Of a stretch of 64,000 bases of DNA, positions 6,434-15,171 are shown piece after piece. The DNA lies in NCBI GenBank assembly GCA_900109435.1, contig FNZT01000010.1, forward strand, positions 62,001 through 126,000. The letters are read 5' to 3'. The translations under genes and the position numbers were made by a program. This DNA is from Ruminococcus sp. YRD2003. Lineage in GTDB: Bacteria > Bacillota > Clostridia > Oscillospirales > Ruminococcaceae. The notes below the pieces were generated by a model. That model had not been told where the DNA came from, searched no databases, and worked only from the letters and a program-made list of their open reading frames with translations. Numbering within the stretch: position 1 is the first letter of the stretch; each line of letters starts with the position of its first letter.

Positions 6434-9166
6434 ATGCATTTATTCAGAAAAACTCTCGCAGGCGTCTGTGCTTTAGGCATCACAGCTGCCTGTGCAGCTC
6501 AGGGAAACTCCTCGGACAGCGTAAATAAGGCGTACGCTGCCACGAAGGACATCTCCGCAAGCTACAACTGGGACACGCTCAGAATGGGCGGTGCAGGCTT
6601 CGTTTCGGGAATCGTTGCAGGTAAGAGCGAAATGTACCTGCGTACCGACGTGGGCGGCGCGTACAGATACGACTACGACCAGAACAGATGGGTACAGCTC
6701 TTCGACTTCATCAACGAGGACAACAGAGGTCTCCTCAGCTGCAAGGGCATAGCCATCGACCCCACCGACGACCTCACAGCTTACTTTCTCTGCGGCTGTG
6801 CTTACTTCTCTGACGCTAAGACCGTTATCTACAAGACCACCGACGGCGGCAAGACCTTCAAAGGCGTTGACGTCACCGAGCATATCCAGGTACACGGAAA
6901 CGGCGACGGCCGTGAGTGCATCGAGCCTATCGCTGTTGACCCCGATAACCCCGACACTATCTATGCGGGCGGCGACGTCACCGCAGGCAAATCCGCACTC
7001 ATCAAGTCCACAGACGGCGGCAAGTCGTGGAAGCCCGTAGAGGGATATGACGCTCTCGGTCTTTTCAGCGGCGAGCTCAAGTACCCCATGTGGACCGACC
7101 ATATGGTAAGAGGCACCGAGCCCACAAAGGAATATAACCAGCAGAACGGCATCGGCTGTATCCTCGTCGAGGACGGCAAGGTGTACGTCGGAACTTCCAT
7201 AACAGGCAAGGCCAATGTCCACGTTGCAAGCGTCAAGGACGACAAGTTCGAGGCTGTTAAGGCTCTCCCGAACGACAATTACCCTCTGTCTATCACAAGC
7301 GACCACAACGGAAATCTCTTCTTCACATATATCGCGGGTCTCGCTTTCGCGGGAGCTGCGGGCGGCGCTTACAAGTATAACATCGCGTCGGGCAAGGCTG
7401 AGAAGCTCTCCGTTTCCAACAACTCTATCGGCATGATAGAGGCTGACAATAAAGACCCCAACAAGCTCTTTGCACGTACCTGCGGTGTATTCTCCGACCA
7501 GTGGTTCAGCGAGACTTGGACTGATGACTCTATCGCCTGGGGCGACCACTTCTTCCGCTCAAGCGACGGCGGCAAGACATGGCAGGATATCACTCCCGGT
7601 GCAGGTCCGACAGATTACTCAACAGGCGTGGGCGTAAAGAATTTCGTCTCGCTGCCTATGTCGCTCGGCGGGTATGACTGGATATACGGCAAGGCTTGCC
7701 ACTGGGGCAGCAGCATCGTCATCGACCCCAGAGACAAAGAGGGCGACCGTCTCCTCCTCACATCGGGCAACGGCGTTTTCGCCTGCGACAATGCTTGGGA
7801 CGAGATGGGCGTGCAGTTCTACTTCCAGCCCGACGGCGTTGAGGAGTGCGTAAGTCTCGACTTCTACAGCACTCCCGACGGTCTCGACCTCTCGGCTATC
7901 GGCGACTATGACGGCTTCATCCACGAAAATACCGATGATATCCCCGAGCAGTACAAGCCCAATATGGGTTCGACCTCCGCTATCACGGTTTGCCCGCAGA
8001 ACACCGACGTCTGGGCAAGAACTGCCAACGGCGACGGCAACAATACGGGCAGCGGCTACTACACTCTCGACCGCGGCAAGACATGGAACACCTTCAAGCC
8101 TGCCTGCACGGGCGGCAAGCTCTCCATTACAGAGCTCTCCAAGGGCAAGTACAGAATAATCAACTCCAGCACTAAGGGAGCAGTCTCCTACTCCGATGAC
8201 TTCGGCGCTACGTGGAAGACCTGCTCGGGCATAAAGGCTTCAAAGACCGTTTATACTCTCGTTGACCCCAAGGACGCCAAGACCGTATACGCTGTAGGCG
8301 CTCAGTACAACGAATACTGGTCGTCGGATATGTCCAAGAAGGAGCCCACACTCGACGAGGCGCACTACTCCTTCTATATCAGCGAGGACTACGGCGCTAC
8401 ATTCACCGAGACACTCATCTGCCCCTATAACTGGGAGCTCACATGGAAATTCGAGGAGACAGGCGACCCCGCTTACCTCGGAAACGGTACTATCGCTTTC
8501 GCAGGCGCTAATCAGGGTATGTTCCTCATCTCCGACAAGGGCAAAACCGTTACCAAGCTCGACACCGTCGCTTATGCCAAGTGCGTAGGCTACGGCGCTC
8601 CCGAGAAGTCGGGCGACCCCAATACGCTCTTCATGTACGGCAAGCCCGAGGAGTCCGACCCCGAGGGTATCTACCGCTCGCAGGACAGCGGCAAGACTTG
8701 GGTCTGCATAAACACCGAACACCTCTACGGCGGTACAGGCAACGGCAACTACCTCGTAGGTGATATGGACGAATTCGGAAAAGTGTATATGTCTACCGTA
8801 GGCTGCGGCATCGTTTACGGCGAGCCCTCGGGTACTCCGCACCCCGAATCGACCAAGACCACAGCCTCAACTACAAAGGCTGCAACCACAACAACCACTT
8901 CCGCTGTGACTACAGGCTCGGGCAGCACCACAGGCGCAAAGGCTACCCTCATCGGCGATGCCAACTGCGACAAGAAGGTGACTGTTGCGGACGCGGTAGC
9001 TATACTCCAGTCCATAGCCAACAAGGATAAGTTCGGGCTCTCGGCTGAAGGCGCGGCTAACGCCGACTGCTGCGACGTGGGTGACGGCGTTACTGCCAAG
9101 GACGCTTTCGCTATCCAGCAGCTCGATGCAAAGGTGATCGACAAGCTGCCCGCTTCTTCCAAGTAA
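6434..9166 (+). CDS. Secreted GH74 xyloglucanase with C-terminal dockerin
   Basis: A 910-residue protein. It has a signal peptide (residues 1 to about 35, likely cut after AYA), a GH74 catalytic domain of two seven-bladed propellers (about 40-825), a Thr/Ser linker (about 830-866) and a type I dockerin (about 868-908). The catalytic domain shows LRTDVGGAYRYD near Asp72 and AIGDYDGF near Asp491, the positions of the two catalytic aspartates of the family. It also has several Asp-box repeats such as STDGGKSW, SSDGGKTW and SQDSGKTW. The dockerin has two calcium loops, DANCDKKVTVAD and DVGDGVTAKD. GH74 enzymes cut the beta-1,4 backbone of xyloglucan. The dockerin implies attachment to a cohesin scaffold; none is in the window. 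The gene is monocistronic, with its own promoter and a terminator shared with uvrC. Confidence 0.95.
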   Translation: MHLFRKTLAGVCALGITAACAAQGNSSDSVNKAYAATKDISASYNWDTLRMGGAGFVSGIVAGKSEMYLRTDVGGAYRYDYDQNRWVQLFDFINEDNRGLLSCKGIAIDPTDDLTAYFLCGCAYFSDAKTVIYKTTDGGKTFKGVDVTEHIQVHGNGDGRECIEPIAVDPDNPDTIYAGGDVTAGKSALIKSTDGGKSWKPVEGYDALGLFSGELKYPMWTDHMVRGTEPTKEYNQQNGIGCILVEDGKVYVGTSITGKANVHVASVKDDKFEAVKALPNDNYPLSITSDHNGNLFFTYIAGLAFAGAAGGAYKYNIASGKAEKLSVSNNSIGMIEADNKDPNKLFARTCGVFSDQWFSETWTDDSIAWGDHFFRSSDGGKTWQDITPGAGPTDYSTGVGVKNFVSLPMSLGGYDWIYGKACHWGSSIVIDPRDKEGDRLLLTSGNGVFACDNAWDEMGVQFYFQPDGVEECVSLDFYSTPDGLDLSAIGDYDGFIHENTDDIPEQYKPNMGSTSAITVCPQNTDVWARTANGDGNNTGSGYYTLDRGKTWNTFKPACTGGKLSITELSKGKYRIINSSTKGAVSYSDDFGATWKTCSGIKASKTVYTLVDPKDAKTVYAVGAQYNEYWSSDMSKKEPTLDEAHYSFYISEDYGATFTETLICPYNWELTWKFEETGDPAYLGNGTIAFAGANQGMFLISDKGKTVTKLDTVAYAKCVGYGAPEKSGDPNTLFMYGKPEESDPEGIYRSQDSGKTWVCINTEHLYGGTGNGNYLVGDMDEFGKVYMSTVGCGIVYGEPSGTPHPESTKTTASTTKAATTTTTSAVTTGSGSTTGAKATLIGDANCDKKVTVADAVAILQSIANKDKFGLSAEGAANADCCDVGDGVTAKDAFAIQQLDAKVIDKLPASSK

Positions 9167-9172
9167 ACAGAC

Positions 9173-9206
9173 AAAACGGCATTGCAAAGCGCAATGCCGT
9201 TTTTTT
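9173..9206. terminator. Bidirectional rho-independent terminator between GH74 gene and uvrC
   Basis: A 13-bp perfect stem (9173-9185 with 9191-9203) and a 5-nt loop. T-runs follow on the plus strand and, through the A-run, on the minus strand. It sits between the two convergent genes. Confidence 0.9.
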
Positions 9207-11028
9207 ACATCTTCTGAATGACCTCCCACAGCTCGCGGGCTGTGTCGAGGGAAACGCCTGCTGTTGCTGCGAGCTCCTCGGGGGTCGCTCTCAGCAGGTT
9301 CGTTTTTGTCTTATAGCGTATCATTATCTTTGCGGCTTTTTTCTCGCCGACGCCCTTGACGGTCAGCAGCTCCGAGCTGTACGTCTTTTTCTTGTGCTTC
9401 TGGTGCATGAAGCTCACAGAATAGCGGTGTACCTCGTCCTGTATGCGCGTTACGAGGTCGAATACCGCGCGGAGCTCGTTTATCTGTATCTCACGCCCGC
9501 CCTCGGCTATCGCGCGGGTGCGGTGCTTGTCGTCCTTGACCATGCCGAACAGCGGTATATCGAGCCCGAACTCCCGCAGGAGCGGCTCTACCGCGTGTAC
9601 GTGACCCGTTCCGCCGTCGAGGAGTATGAGGTCGGGAGTGCGGTTGAAGTATTCGTCGCCGTCCTGCTCGACTATGTGCGTGAGCCGTCTGCGGAGCACC
9701 TCATGCATACTGCCGTAGTCGTTCTGGTACTCCTGCTCTTTGATGTTGAAGCGCTTGTACGCCTTTTTCAGCGGTCTGCCGTCCTCGAAGACGACCATGC
9801 CCGCGACCATTGATTCCGACGACAGGTTCGATATATCGTACGCCTCGATATACCGCGGCGGACGCGCAAGCCCGAGGCTCTTGCCGAGCTGTTCGAGCGC
9901 GATGACCTCTTTGCCCGTGCGGTCGTTTCTCAGTGCGGCGTACTCCGCGGAGTTGCTCTTCGCGAGCCGCATCAGCTCGGGCAGCCTGCCCCTCTGCGGC
10001 TGGTGGAGCCTGACGTTCCTGCCCGCCTGCTTTGTGAGCATTTCCTCGATTAGAGCGCCGTCCTCTGGGATGTGGTCTACGGTGACAGTGCGCGGGATAT
10101 CCTCCCTGCCGTGGTAGAACTGCGCGAGAAAGAGACTCAGGATATCCTCGCCGTCGTCGGGCTTGGCGAACTCGAATACCGCTTTGTCGAAGAGGCGGTT
10201 CTCGCGGTACATCAGCACGGAAACAAAGATGCCGTCGTAGTCCTCGGCTATGCCGATGACGTCGGTGGAATCGACGCCGCTGTTGATTATCTTCTGCTTT
10301 TCGGCGGCTTTTCTGACAGCGGATATCCTGTCGCGGAGCATCGCCGCCTTCTCGAATTCGAGAGCCTCCGCCGCCTCGTTCATCTCCTGCTCCATGCGCT
10401 CGACCGACTGCGCACTGCCCGATTTGATAAAGTTTACAGCCTCGTCCACAGCCGAGCGGTAGGTCTCCTTGTCTATCCTGCCGCGGCAGACTCCCATGCA
10501 GAGCTTGATGTGATAGTTGAGGCAGGGGCGCTCCTTGCCGAAATCCTGCGGGAATCTGCGCCTGCACGTCGGAAGCATGAAGACGCGGTTAGCCTCGTTG
10601 ACGGCTTCCTTGGTAATGGAGCCGCTGGTGTACGGTCCGAGGTAGGTCCCGCCCGCCTTGGTGTTCTTGACGTTGGTTATGCGGGGGTAGTCCTCGTCGG
10701 AGATGCGGATGTAGTGATAGCCCTTGTCGTCCTTGAGGAGGATATTGTACTTCGGCTTGTGCTGCTTGATAAGGCTGCACTCCAGCAGCAGAGCCTCGTA
10801 TTCGCTGTCGACGACGATGTAGTCGTAGTCGTAGACGTTCGACACCATCGCCGCGACCTTCGGCGTGTGGTCGGGGTTCTCGCGGAAATAGCTCGTCACG
10901 CGGTTTTTGAGGTTCTTCGCCTTGCCGATGTAGATTATGGCGCCCTCCCTGTTTTTCATCAGGTAGACGCCCGCCGACGAGGTCAGCTTGGAGGTCTTTT
11001 CGCGGAGATAGGGAAGCCGTTCGTTCAT
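9205..11028 (-). CDS. uvrC: UvrABC system excinuclease subunit C
   Basis: A 607-residue protein, the normal UvrC length. In order: a GIY-YIG nuclease domain (about 15-95; GVYLMKN, then IYIGKAKNLKNR), a cysteine cluster near residues 150-180 (PTCRRRF...RPCLNYHIKLCMGVC) matching the reported iron-sulfur ligands, a UVR motif (AAEALEFEKAAMLRDRI), an RNase H-like endonuclease domain with EAYDISNLS, and C-terminal helix-hairpin-helix segments (LLTVKGVGEKKAAKI). UvrC makes both incisions in nucleotide excision repair. The start has AAGGAG 8 nt upstream. The upstream minus strand has TATAAT (11085-11090) but no clear -35 box. Confidence 0.96.
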   Translation of the reverse strand: MNERLPYLREKTSKLTSSAGVYLMKNREGAIIYIGKAKNLKNRVTSYFRENPDHTPKVAAMVSNVYDYDYIVVDSEYEALLLECSLIKQHKPKYNILLKDDKGYHYIRISDEDYPRITNVKNTKAGGTYLGPYTSGSITKEAVNEANRVFMLPTCRRRFPQDFGKERPCLNYHIKLCMGVCRGRIDKETYRSAVDEAVNFIKSGSAQSVERMEQEMNEAAEALEFEKAAMLRDRISAVRKAAEKQKIINSGVDSTDVIGIAEDYDGIFVSVLMYRENRLFDKAVFEFAKPDDGEDILSLFLAQFYHGREDIPRTVTVDHIPEDGALIEEMLTKQAGRNVRLHQPQRGRLPELMRLAKSNSAEYAALRNDRTGKEVIALEQLGKSLGLARPPRYIEAYDISNLSSESMVAGMVVFEDGRPLKKAYKRFNIKEQEYQNDYGSMHEVLRRRLTHIVEQDGDEYFNRTPDLILLDGGTGHVHAVEPLLREFGLDIPLFGMVKDDKHRTRAIAEGGREIQINELRAVFDLVTRIQDEVHRYSVSFMHQKHKKKTYSSELLTVKGVGEKKAAKIMIRYKTKTNLLRATPEELAATAGVSLDTARELWEVIQKM

Positions 11029-11148
11029 AGTGGGACTCCTTAATTGTTATCACGTGTGAGATTGGCGCGTTCTGATAATTCATAATTATAAGCCTTTAGC
11101 CATTAGCCGTTAGCTCGTGGTATCGGCTTCGCCGATGAATTTGAATGT

Positions 11149-11229
11149 GTAGGGGCGCATTACAGCAAAGCTGCATATAGCATCGCAATCCAAATCAAAG
11201 ATTTGGTGCGCTGCTTATCCGTGCGCCCG
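11149..11229. repeat. ~80-bp multi-hairpin repeat, copy 1
   Basis: Begins GTAGGGGCGCATTACAGC and ends TATCCGTGCGCCCG. Inside are a CAGC-AAA-GCTG hairpin and a CCAAATC-AAA-GATTTGG hairpin. The ends pair as GGGCGCA/TGCGCCC, so the unit can fold into a closed multi-branched structure. Other copies: 42656-42735, 46823-46903 and 60724-60803. Confidence 0.9.
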
Positions 11230-11261
11230 CCGCCTTACCAAACTATTCGTGTGAACACGAC

Positions 11262-11343
11262 GTAGGGGGCGATGCCCACATCGCCCCGTGCCTTACGCGT
11301 TTGCCTGCGGCAACATTTTGTAGGGGCGCCCTTTGGGCGCCCG
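11262..11343. repeat. Two TGTAGGGG-type palindromic repeats
   Basis: Units at 11262-11287 (GGGGCGATG paired with CATCGCCCC) and 11320-11343 (GGGGCGCCC paired with GGGCGCCC). Each starts GTAGGGG. Many more lie across the window at 40859, 42757, 46925, 49233, 51425, 57682 and 60837. Confidence 0.8.
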
Positions 11344-11447
11344 CATTGAAACGTCAGCTATCATGTTCGCAAACAATTCACAGGATTGTTTGCGAAGGGC
11401 GGCTTTTGTGTGATATGGAGTATTTCGCCGCCATAGACGGCGATTAA

Positions 11448-11644
11448 GGGTGACTCCCCGCAGTGCGGGGAGATGTCAGCGAAGCTGACAGAGGGGACGG
11501 GCTCGTTGAGCCTGCCCTTAGAACCTGCGGGGTGACTCCCCACAGTGTGGGGAGATGTCGCGAAGCGACAGAGGGGACGGGCTGTTCAGCTGCCCTCGAC
11601 CCGCAAGCCTTTGAAAAGGCTTGAGCGAAACTTTCGGTTTCGCG
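11448..11644. repeat. Tandem ~70-bp hairpin repeats plus a 42-bp unit shared with 63546-63587
   Basis: Two similar units, 11448-11517 and 11530-11595. Each has CTCCCC...GGGGAG and TGTC...GACA stems, then GAGGGGACGGGCT and a small hairpin. The 42 nt at 11603-11644 recur exactly, inverted, at 63546-63587. A diverged inverted copy of the 70-bp unit lies around 43272-43322. No gene is visible anywhere in 11029-11702; it is repeat DNA. Confidence 0.75.
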
Positions 11645-11702
11645 AGGCAGTCTGTTCGGAGCGTTAGATACCTCCGCGCAGCATAATTACGCATTGAAAA
11701 TG

Positions 11703-12314
11703 CTACTGCTTGTCGTAATACTTCTTACCCGAATCGGGGCGGAAATACGTCCTTATATAGCCATCTTTCGACAGCACCACAAATTCGTTCGTCGCCTCGA
11801 TGTAGTAGACATAGTCGCCGTCATCCTTCTCGGTCTTGTTGAGGGCTTCGTCGTTGTTGATAACGTCGCTCGCACCCTGCTCGTACTCCCGTGCCGTCTT
11901 ATAGCCGAATTCGTCCCCGAACTCACCGCCGTGCTTCTCGAAGTGCTGCTCAAGGAGCTTTTTGCTGCGGAATCGGTATTCAACGTAGTCGGCATCGGCT
12001 GTGGCGGCAGTCGTTGGCTCGGCAGTCTGTACAGCCGTGGTCTTTACTGCTTTTTTCGTGGTCTTAGCCGTCGTCTTGGCGGACCTGTCAGTCTGCTTCG
12101 CTGTTGCAGACCTGACCGTTGTCTGCTTGTCGGCTGCCGCAGTTGTTGAAGCCTCGGTCGTCCGAGCTGTTGTCTCGGGCTCGGTGTAGACCTGCAATGT
12201 CGAGTAGGTGACCTCCTGCGGTCTGTCTATGGTCTCCTCGTAGGCTCCGCAGCCCGCGAGCAGGGTAACGGCGGTCAGCGTGAGCGCCGCAAGCTTTCCG
12301 AACAGATTTTTCAT
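11703..12314 (-). CDS. Lipoprotein with Thr/Ala/Lys linker and BECR-like (RNase toxin-type) C-terminal domain
   Basis: A 203-residue protein. The lipoprotein signal ends in LLAGC (Cys22). Residues about 45-105 are a low-complexity Thr/Ala/Lys linker. The last ~95 residues (VEYRFRSKKLLEQHFEKHG, EFGYKTAREYEQGASDVIN, DYVYYIEATNEFVVLSKDG, YIRTYFRPDSGKKYYDKQ) resemble the C-terminal domain found on phage structural proteins and polymorphic toxins and assigned to the barnase/EndoU/colicin E5/RelE (BECR) fold. That assignment is from memory and is inference. A cell-surface lipoprotein carrying such a domain is odd, and no immunity gene is adjacent. It overlaps the upstream DUF4097-like gene by 4 nt. 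A non-toxic, domesticated surface domain is equally possible. Confidence 0.65.
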   Translation of the reverse strand: MKNLFGKLAALTLTAVTLLAGCGAYEETIDRPQEVTYSTLQVYTEPETTARTTEASTTAAADKQTTVRSATAKQTDRSAKTTAKTTKKAVKTTAVQTAEPTTAATADADYVEYRFRSKKLLEQHFEKHGGEFGDEFGYKTAREYEQGASDVINNDEALNKTEKDDGDYVYYIEATNEFVVLSKDGYIRTYFRPDSGKKYYDKQ

Positions 12315-13264
12315 GTTTCCTCCTTATTGTTCCTGCGAACATTGATGTACTCGCCGTTCGTGAATGTTACGTCCTTTCCGTAAGCTTCTATATCGAGCAG
12401 AGCCGCTCCGTGGGCGGCGGAGTAGTCGTACTGCCTGTTTTTCTCCTTGTCGAGCTCATTCGTGTCGGCGCACACATTGCCGTTGAGGTCGACCTTTACA
12501 GTTCCCTCCGAGCAAAGTATCTGTATGGTGTCAGCCTTTGAAGCCCCCGTCATTTCGGCAGGTTCGGGCATAACATAGGTGATATCGCCGTACCGCGAAA
12601 TGATAAGGGCGTCCGCGTGCCCCTCTTCGCAGCGAGTGGTGCTGACCACCACACCCTTATCCCCGATGACCATGTTGCCGTCGTCGTTGTTGAAGGCGAT
12701 ATTCTCGGCTGTGAGCGTGTCGTTTGAAGCAAGGTCGATGTGTCCGCAGAGTTCCTTCGCACCGAGGTCTCCGCCGTTGTTGCGTATCTGAAAGCTGTCG
12801 AAGCTCCGCGGCAGAGTCATGGTCACAATGGACTGCGCGTGGCTGAACAGCACACCGTTGAACTCCTCCTTGAATGGGTTGTATGAAGATTGCGCAGACT
12901 GCCCCGTAGTCCTGTCCTTGAAGTCTATCACAAGTATGCCGTCATTGAGCTCATGTGTTATGACGAGATTGTCACGCTCTTCCTTGCGCTTTTCAGCCGT
13001 GCGGCTGCCGCTCAGACCGCCGCCGAATTCCACATTCACGCGTATTTCGGGCTCTTCGACGTCATCGCACATGACTATGACAGTGCCGTTGATTCCGCTG
13101 ATGAAGCTTATCCCGTGACAGCTCCCGTCGGTGAAGTCGATGTCGTCGAGAGGGACTGTTATATTAATACTGTATGTTTCTGTTCTGAGCCCGCAGGACG
13201 CTGCTGCGGCAGACAGTATCCCCGCCGCAAGTGCGAATACAGCTGTTTTTCTCACAAGCTTCAA
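12311..13264 (-). CDS. Lipoprotein with DUF4097-like beta-repeat domain
   Basis: A 317-residue protein. The start is TTG at 13262-13264, with GGGGAGG about 10 nt upstream. A hydrophobic signal runs to SAAAASC, a plausible lipobox with Cys24. The rest is mostly short beta-strand repeats (...NNGGDLGAKELCGHIDLASND, TLTAENIAFNNDDGNMVIGD...), the pattern of DUF4097/putative adhesin proteins that fold as a beta-helix. In Bacillota such proteins are often linked to envelope-stress regulation, but no regulator is adjacent, so the function is open. It is the first gene of a two-gene operon driven from 13297-13325 and is translationally coupled to the BECR-like lipoprotein gene. Confidence 0.65.
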   Translation of the reverse strand: MKLVRKTAVFALAAGILSAAAASCGLRTETYSINITVPLDDIDFTDGSCHGISFISGINGTVIVMCDDVEEPEIRVNVEFGGGLSGSRTAEKRKEERDNLVITHELNDGILVIDFKDRTTGQSAQSSYNPFKEEFNGVLFSHAQSIVTMTLPRSFDSFQIRNNGGDLGAKELCGHIDLASNDTLTAENIAFNNDDGNMVIGDKGVVVSTTRCEEGHADALIISRYGDITYVMPEPAEMTGASKADTIQILCSEGTVKVDLNGNVCADTNELDKEKNRQYDYSAAHGAALLDIEAYGKDVTFTNGEYINVRRNNKEET

Positions 13265-13296
13265 AGACAGGCACCTCCCCGAATGGTCTTACTCAT

Positions 13297-13325
13297 ATTA
13301 TACATGATATCGCAGGATTAATCAA
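13297..13325 (-). promoter_or_regulatory. Sigma-A promoter for the two-lipoprotein operon
   Basis: On the minus strand TTGATT (13320-13325), a 17-nt spacer and TATAAT (13297-13302), ending about 33 nt before the TTG start at 13264. Confidence 0.65.
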
Positions 13326-13448
13326 TACAAACATTAAAATCGTAACAAATATCGCCGAAATGTAACGTTTTTGCATATCAATACAGGCAATATGCCATAA
13401 ATAAGCACGTGGTTTTTTAGTAAAAATAACCTATCTTTATAAAAATTA

Positions 13449-13477
13449 TAGACAAATCAGCAAAAATGAGGTATAAT
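13449..13477 (+). promoter_or_regulatory. Sigma-A promoter of rsmD-coaD operon
   Basis: TAGACA (13449-13454), a 17-nt spacer and TATAAT (13472-13477), about 65 nt before the rsmD start. Confidence 0.65.
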
Positions 13478-13542
13478 GTCTTTGTATATGGATTTCGGCA
13501 GTCAGTCGGATAAATATATTCGTATATGAGGAATTATACTAA

Positions 13543-14097
13543 ATGAGAGTTATTACAGGTATTGCGCGGGGTCATAAGCTCGCCGCCCCCGAGGGGCTCG
13601 ATACGCGTCCGACAAGCGATAAGGTCAAGGAAGGAGTCTTCTCCTCGATACAGTTCGAGATAGAGGGCGCCTATGTGCTCGACCTCTTCGCGGGAAGCGG
13701 TCAGATGGGTATTGAGGCACTGAGCCGTGGTGCGGCTCGCGCCGTGTTCGTGGACAGCTCCGCAAAGGCGGTAAAATGCATCAACGAGAACCTGAAAGGC
13801 ACTAAGCTGGACAAGCTCGCGGAGGTAATCACACGCGACAGCTACGACTATATCAGGCTCACGTCGCAGAGCTTCGACATCATCATTCTCGACCCGCCGT
13901 ACAGATGCGGCCATATCCCCAAGCTCCTGCCAATGGCGGCGGCTAAGCTGAAAAGCGGAGGCTTCGTCATCTGCGAGTACGAGAAGGAGGCTGGCACGCC
14001 CGAGGCTCCCGAGGGTATGGCGCTGAAAAAGGTATACAGCTACGGCAAGATAAACGTCGCCGTTTTCACAAAGCCCTCAGAGGAGGAAGAAGAATGA
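13543..14097 (+). CDS. rsmD: 16S rRNA (guanine(966)-N(2))-methyltransferase
   Basis: A 184-residue protein, normal for RsmD. It starts MRVITGIARGHKL, has the RPTSDKVKEGVFSSI family segment, the SAM-binding VLDLFAGSGQMGIEALSRGA and the catalytic DPPY motif (IIILDPPYRCG). It methylates G966 of 16S rRNA during 30S assembly. Its stop overlaps the coaD start by 4 nt, and this rsmD-coaD pairing is widespread in bacteria, which supports both calls. The ribosome-binding site TGAGG is modest. Confidence 0.95.
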   Translation: MRVITGIARGHKLAAPEGLDTRPTSDKVKEGVFSSIQFEIEGAYVLDLFAGSGQMGIEALSRGAARAVFVDSSAKAVKCINENLKGTKLDKLAEVITRDSYDYIRLTSQSFDIIILDPPYRCGHIPKLLPMAAAKLKSGGFVICEYEKEAGTPEAPEGMALKKVYSYGKINVAVFTKPSEEEEE

Positions 14098-14585
14098 GAA
14101 GGATAGCCGTTTGCCCTGGAAGCTTCGACCCCGTGACGCTGGGGCATCTTGACATAATAACACGTGCTTCCAGGCTGTTCGATAAGGTCATCGTGCTTAT
14201 TTCCCGAAATGCGGGCAAGGCTCAGCCGAGCTTCACCGCCACGGAGCGTATGCTGATGATAGAAGCCGTCACGAAAGACCTCGACAACGTGGTCATAGAC
14301 ATCCTCGACGGACTTCTTGCGGATTACGTCAGAAACGTCGGCGCAGTCGCCATAGTAAAGGGTCTGAGAGCCGTCAGCGACTTTGAATATGAGTTCCAGA
14401 TGGCGCTCGCAAACAAGAAGCTCTACGCGAATGCGGAAACCGTGTTTCTCACCACGGCGGCGGAAAATATGTATCTCAGCTCGAGCGTAGTCAAGCAGAT
14501 AGCCTACTTCGGCGGCGATATAAGCCACTTTGTTCCCAACGAAATTCTTGACGACATACAGTCACGACTAATAAAGGAGAGGTAA
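14094..14585 (+). CDS. coaD: Pantetheine-phosphate adenylyltransferase
   Basis: A 163-residue protein matching CoaD (PPAT) end to end. It has the nucleotidyltransferase motif PGSFDPVTLGHLDII near residue 8, with the HxGH-type histidine, VKGLRAVSDFEYEFQMA, and the C-terminal YLSSSVVKQIA. It catalyses 4'-phosphopantetheine plus ATP to dephospho-CoA, the penultimate step in coenzyme A synthesis. Coupled to rsmD by a 4-nt overlap and followed 6 nt later by the coiled-coil gene. Confidence 0.96.
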   Translation: MRRIAVCPGSFDPVTLGHLDIITRASRLFDKVIVLISRNAGKAQPSFTATERMLMIEAVTKDLDNVVIDILDGLLADYVRNVGAVAIVKGLRAVSDFEYEFQMALANKKLYANAETVFLTTAAENMYLSSSVVKQIAYFGGDISHFVPNEILDDIQSRLIKER

Positions 14586-14591
14586 AGTATT

Positions 14592-15122
14592 ATGAGTATT
14601 GATGAGATCCTTGAGGAAATGGACGAACTTCTTGACAAGTCTACGTCCGTACCCTTCGTTTCACACAAGAAGATAGTTGACGGCGAGCGTATGCGCGAGC
14701 TCATCAACGATATCCGCCTGAATATGCCTCACGAGCTCAAAGAGGCAAAGAAGATAGAGTTCGACTGCCAGCGCATCCTCAACGAGGCTAAGCTCAACGC
14801 AGAGGGCATTATCCGCAAGGCAGAGGAAAGAGCTCAGCAGATAGTTTCTCAGGAGGCTATCGTCACCGAGGCAAAGAAGAAGGCTGTGGATATCCTCCAG
14901 AAGGCTCAGGCTTCTTCCGTTGCGCTCCAGAAGAACGCAGCTCTCTCGGTAGCTCAGATGCTCAACGACGCGGAGGCTACCCACAACAAGTCGCTGCTCG
15001 ACATCAAGCGCACAAAGGAGAAGCTCCAGCACACGCTCAAGACCTCCCCTGCCCTCACTCAGAACCCGCAGGCTGCTGCACAGACTGTCCTCCAGGACTC
15101 CACAACAGGCAGCAAAAAGTAA
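14592..15122 (+). CDS. Coiled-coil protein, ATP-synthase-b-like (DivIVA-like) of unknown function
   Basis: A 176-residue hydrophilic protein. It is strongly helical with heptads through residues ~50-150 (AKLNAEGIIRKAEERAQQIV, TEAKKKAVDILQKAQASS), ending in a low-complexity Ala/Gln/Ser tail. Such proteins often follow coaD in Clostridia and are annotated as ATPase- or DivIVA-like because of coiled-coil similarity only. There is no nucleotide-binding motif, so an ATPase function is not supported. A cell-division or scaffold role is possible but inferred. It is the last gene of the rsmD-coaD operon, with a terminator at 15139-15168. Confidence 0.7.
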   Translation: MSIDEILEEMDELLDKSTSVPFVSHKKIVDGERMRELINDIRLNMPHELKEAKKIEFDCQRILNEAKLNAEGIIRKAEERAQQIVSQEAIVTEAKKKAVDILQKAQASSVALQKNAALSVAQMLNDAEATHNKSLLDIKRTKEKLQHTLKTSPALTQNPQAAAQTVLQDSTTGSKK

Positions 15123-15138
15123 TAATAAAACTCAAAGG

Positions 15139-15168
15139 CAGCCTGAGGGGAACTCCCTCGGGCTGTTT
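15139..15168 (+). terminator. Rho-independent terminator of rsmD-coaD operon
   Basis: CAGCCTGAGGG (15139-15149) pairs with CCCTCGGGCTG (15155-15165) with one G-T pair, followed by TTT. Confidence 0.7.
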
Positions 15169-15171
15169 CGT

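Noticed and set aside
6473-7549. 358-codon minus-strand open frame
   Set aside because: Antisense to the GH74 gene, which has clear catalytic and dockerin motifs. No recognisable protein.
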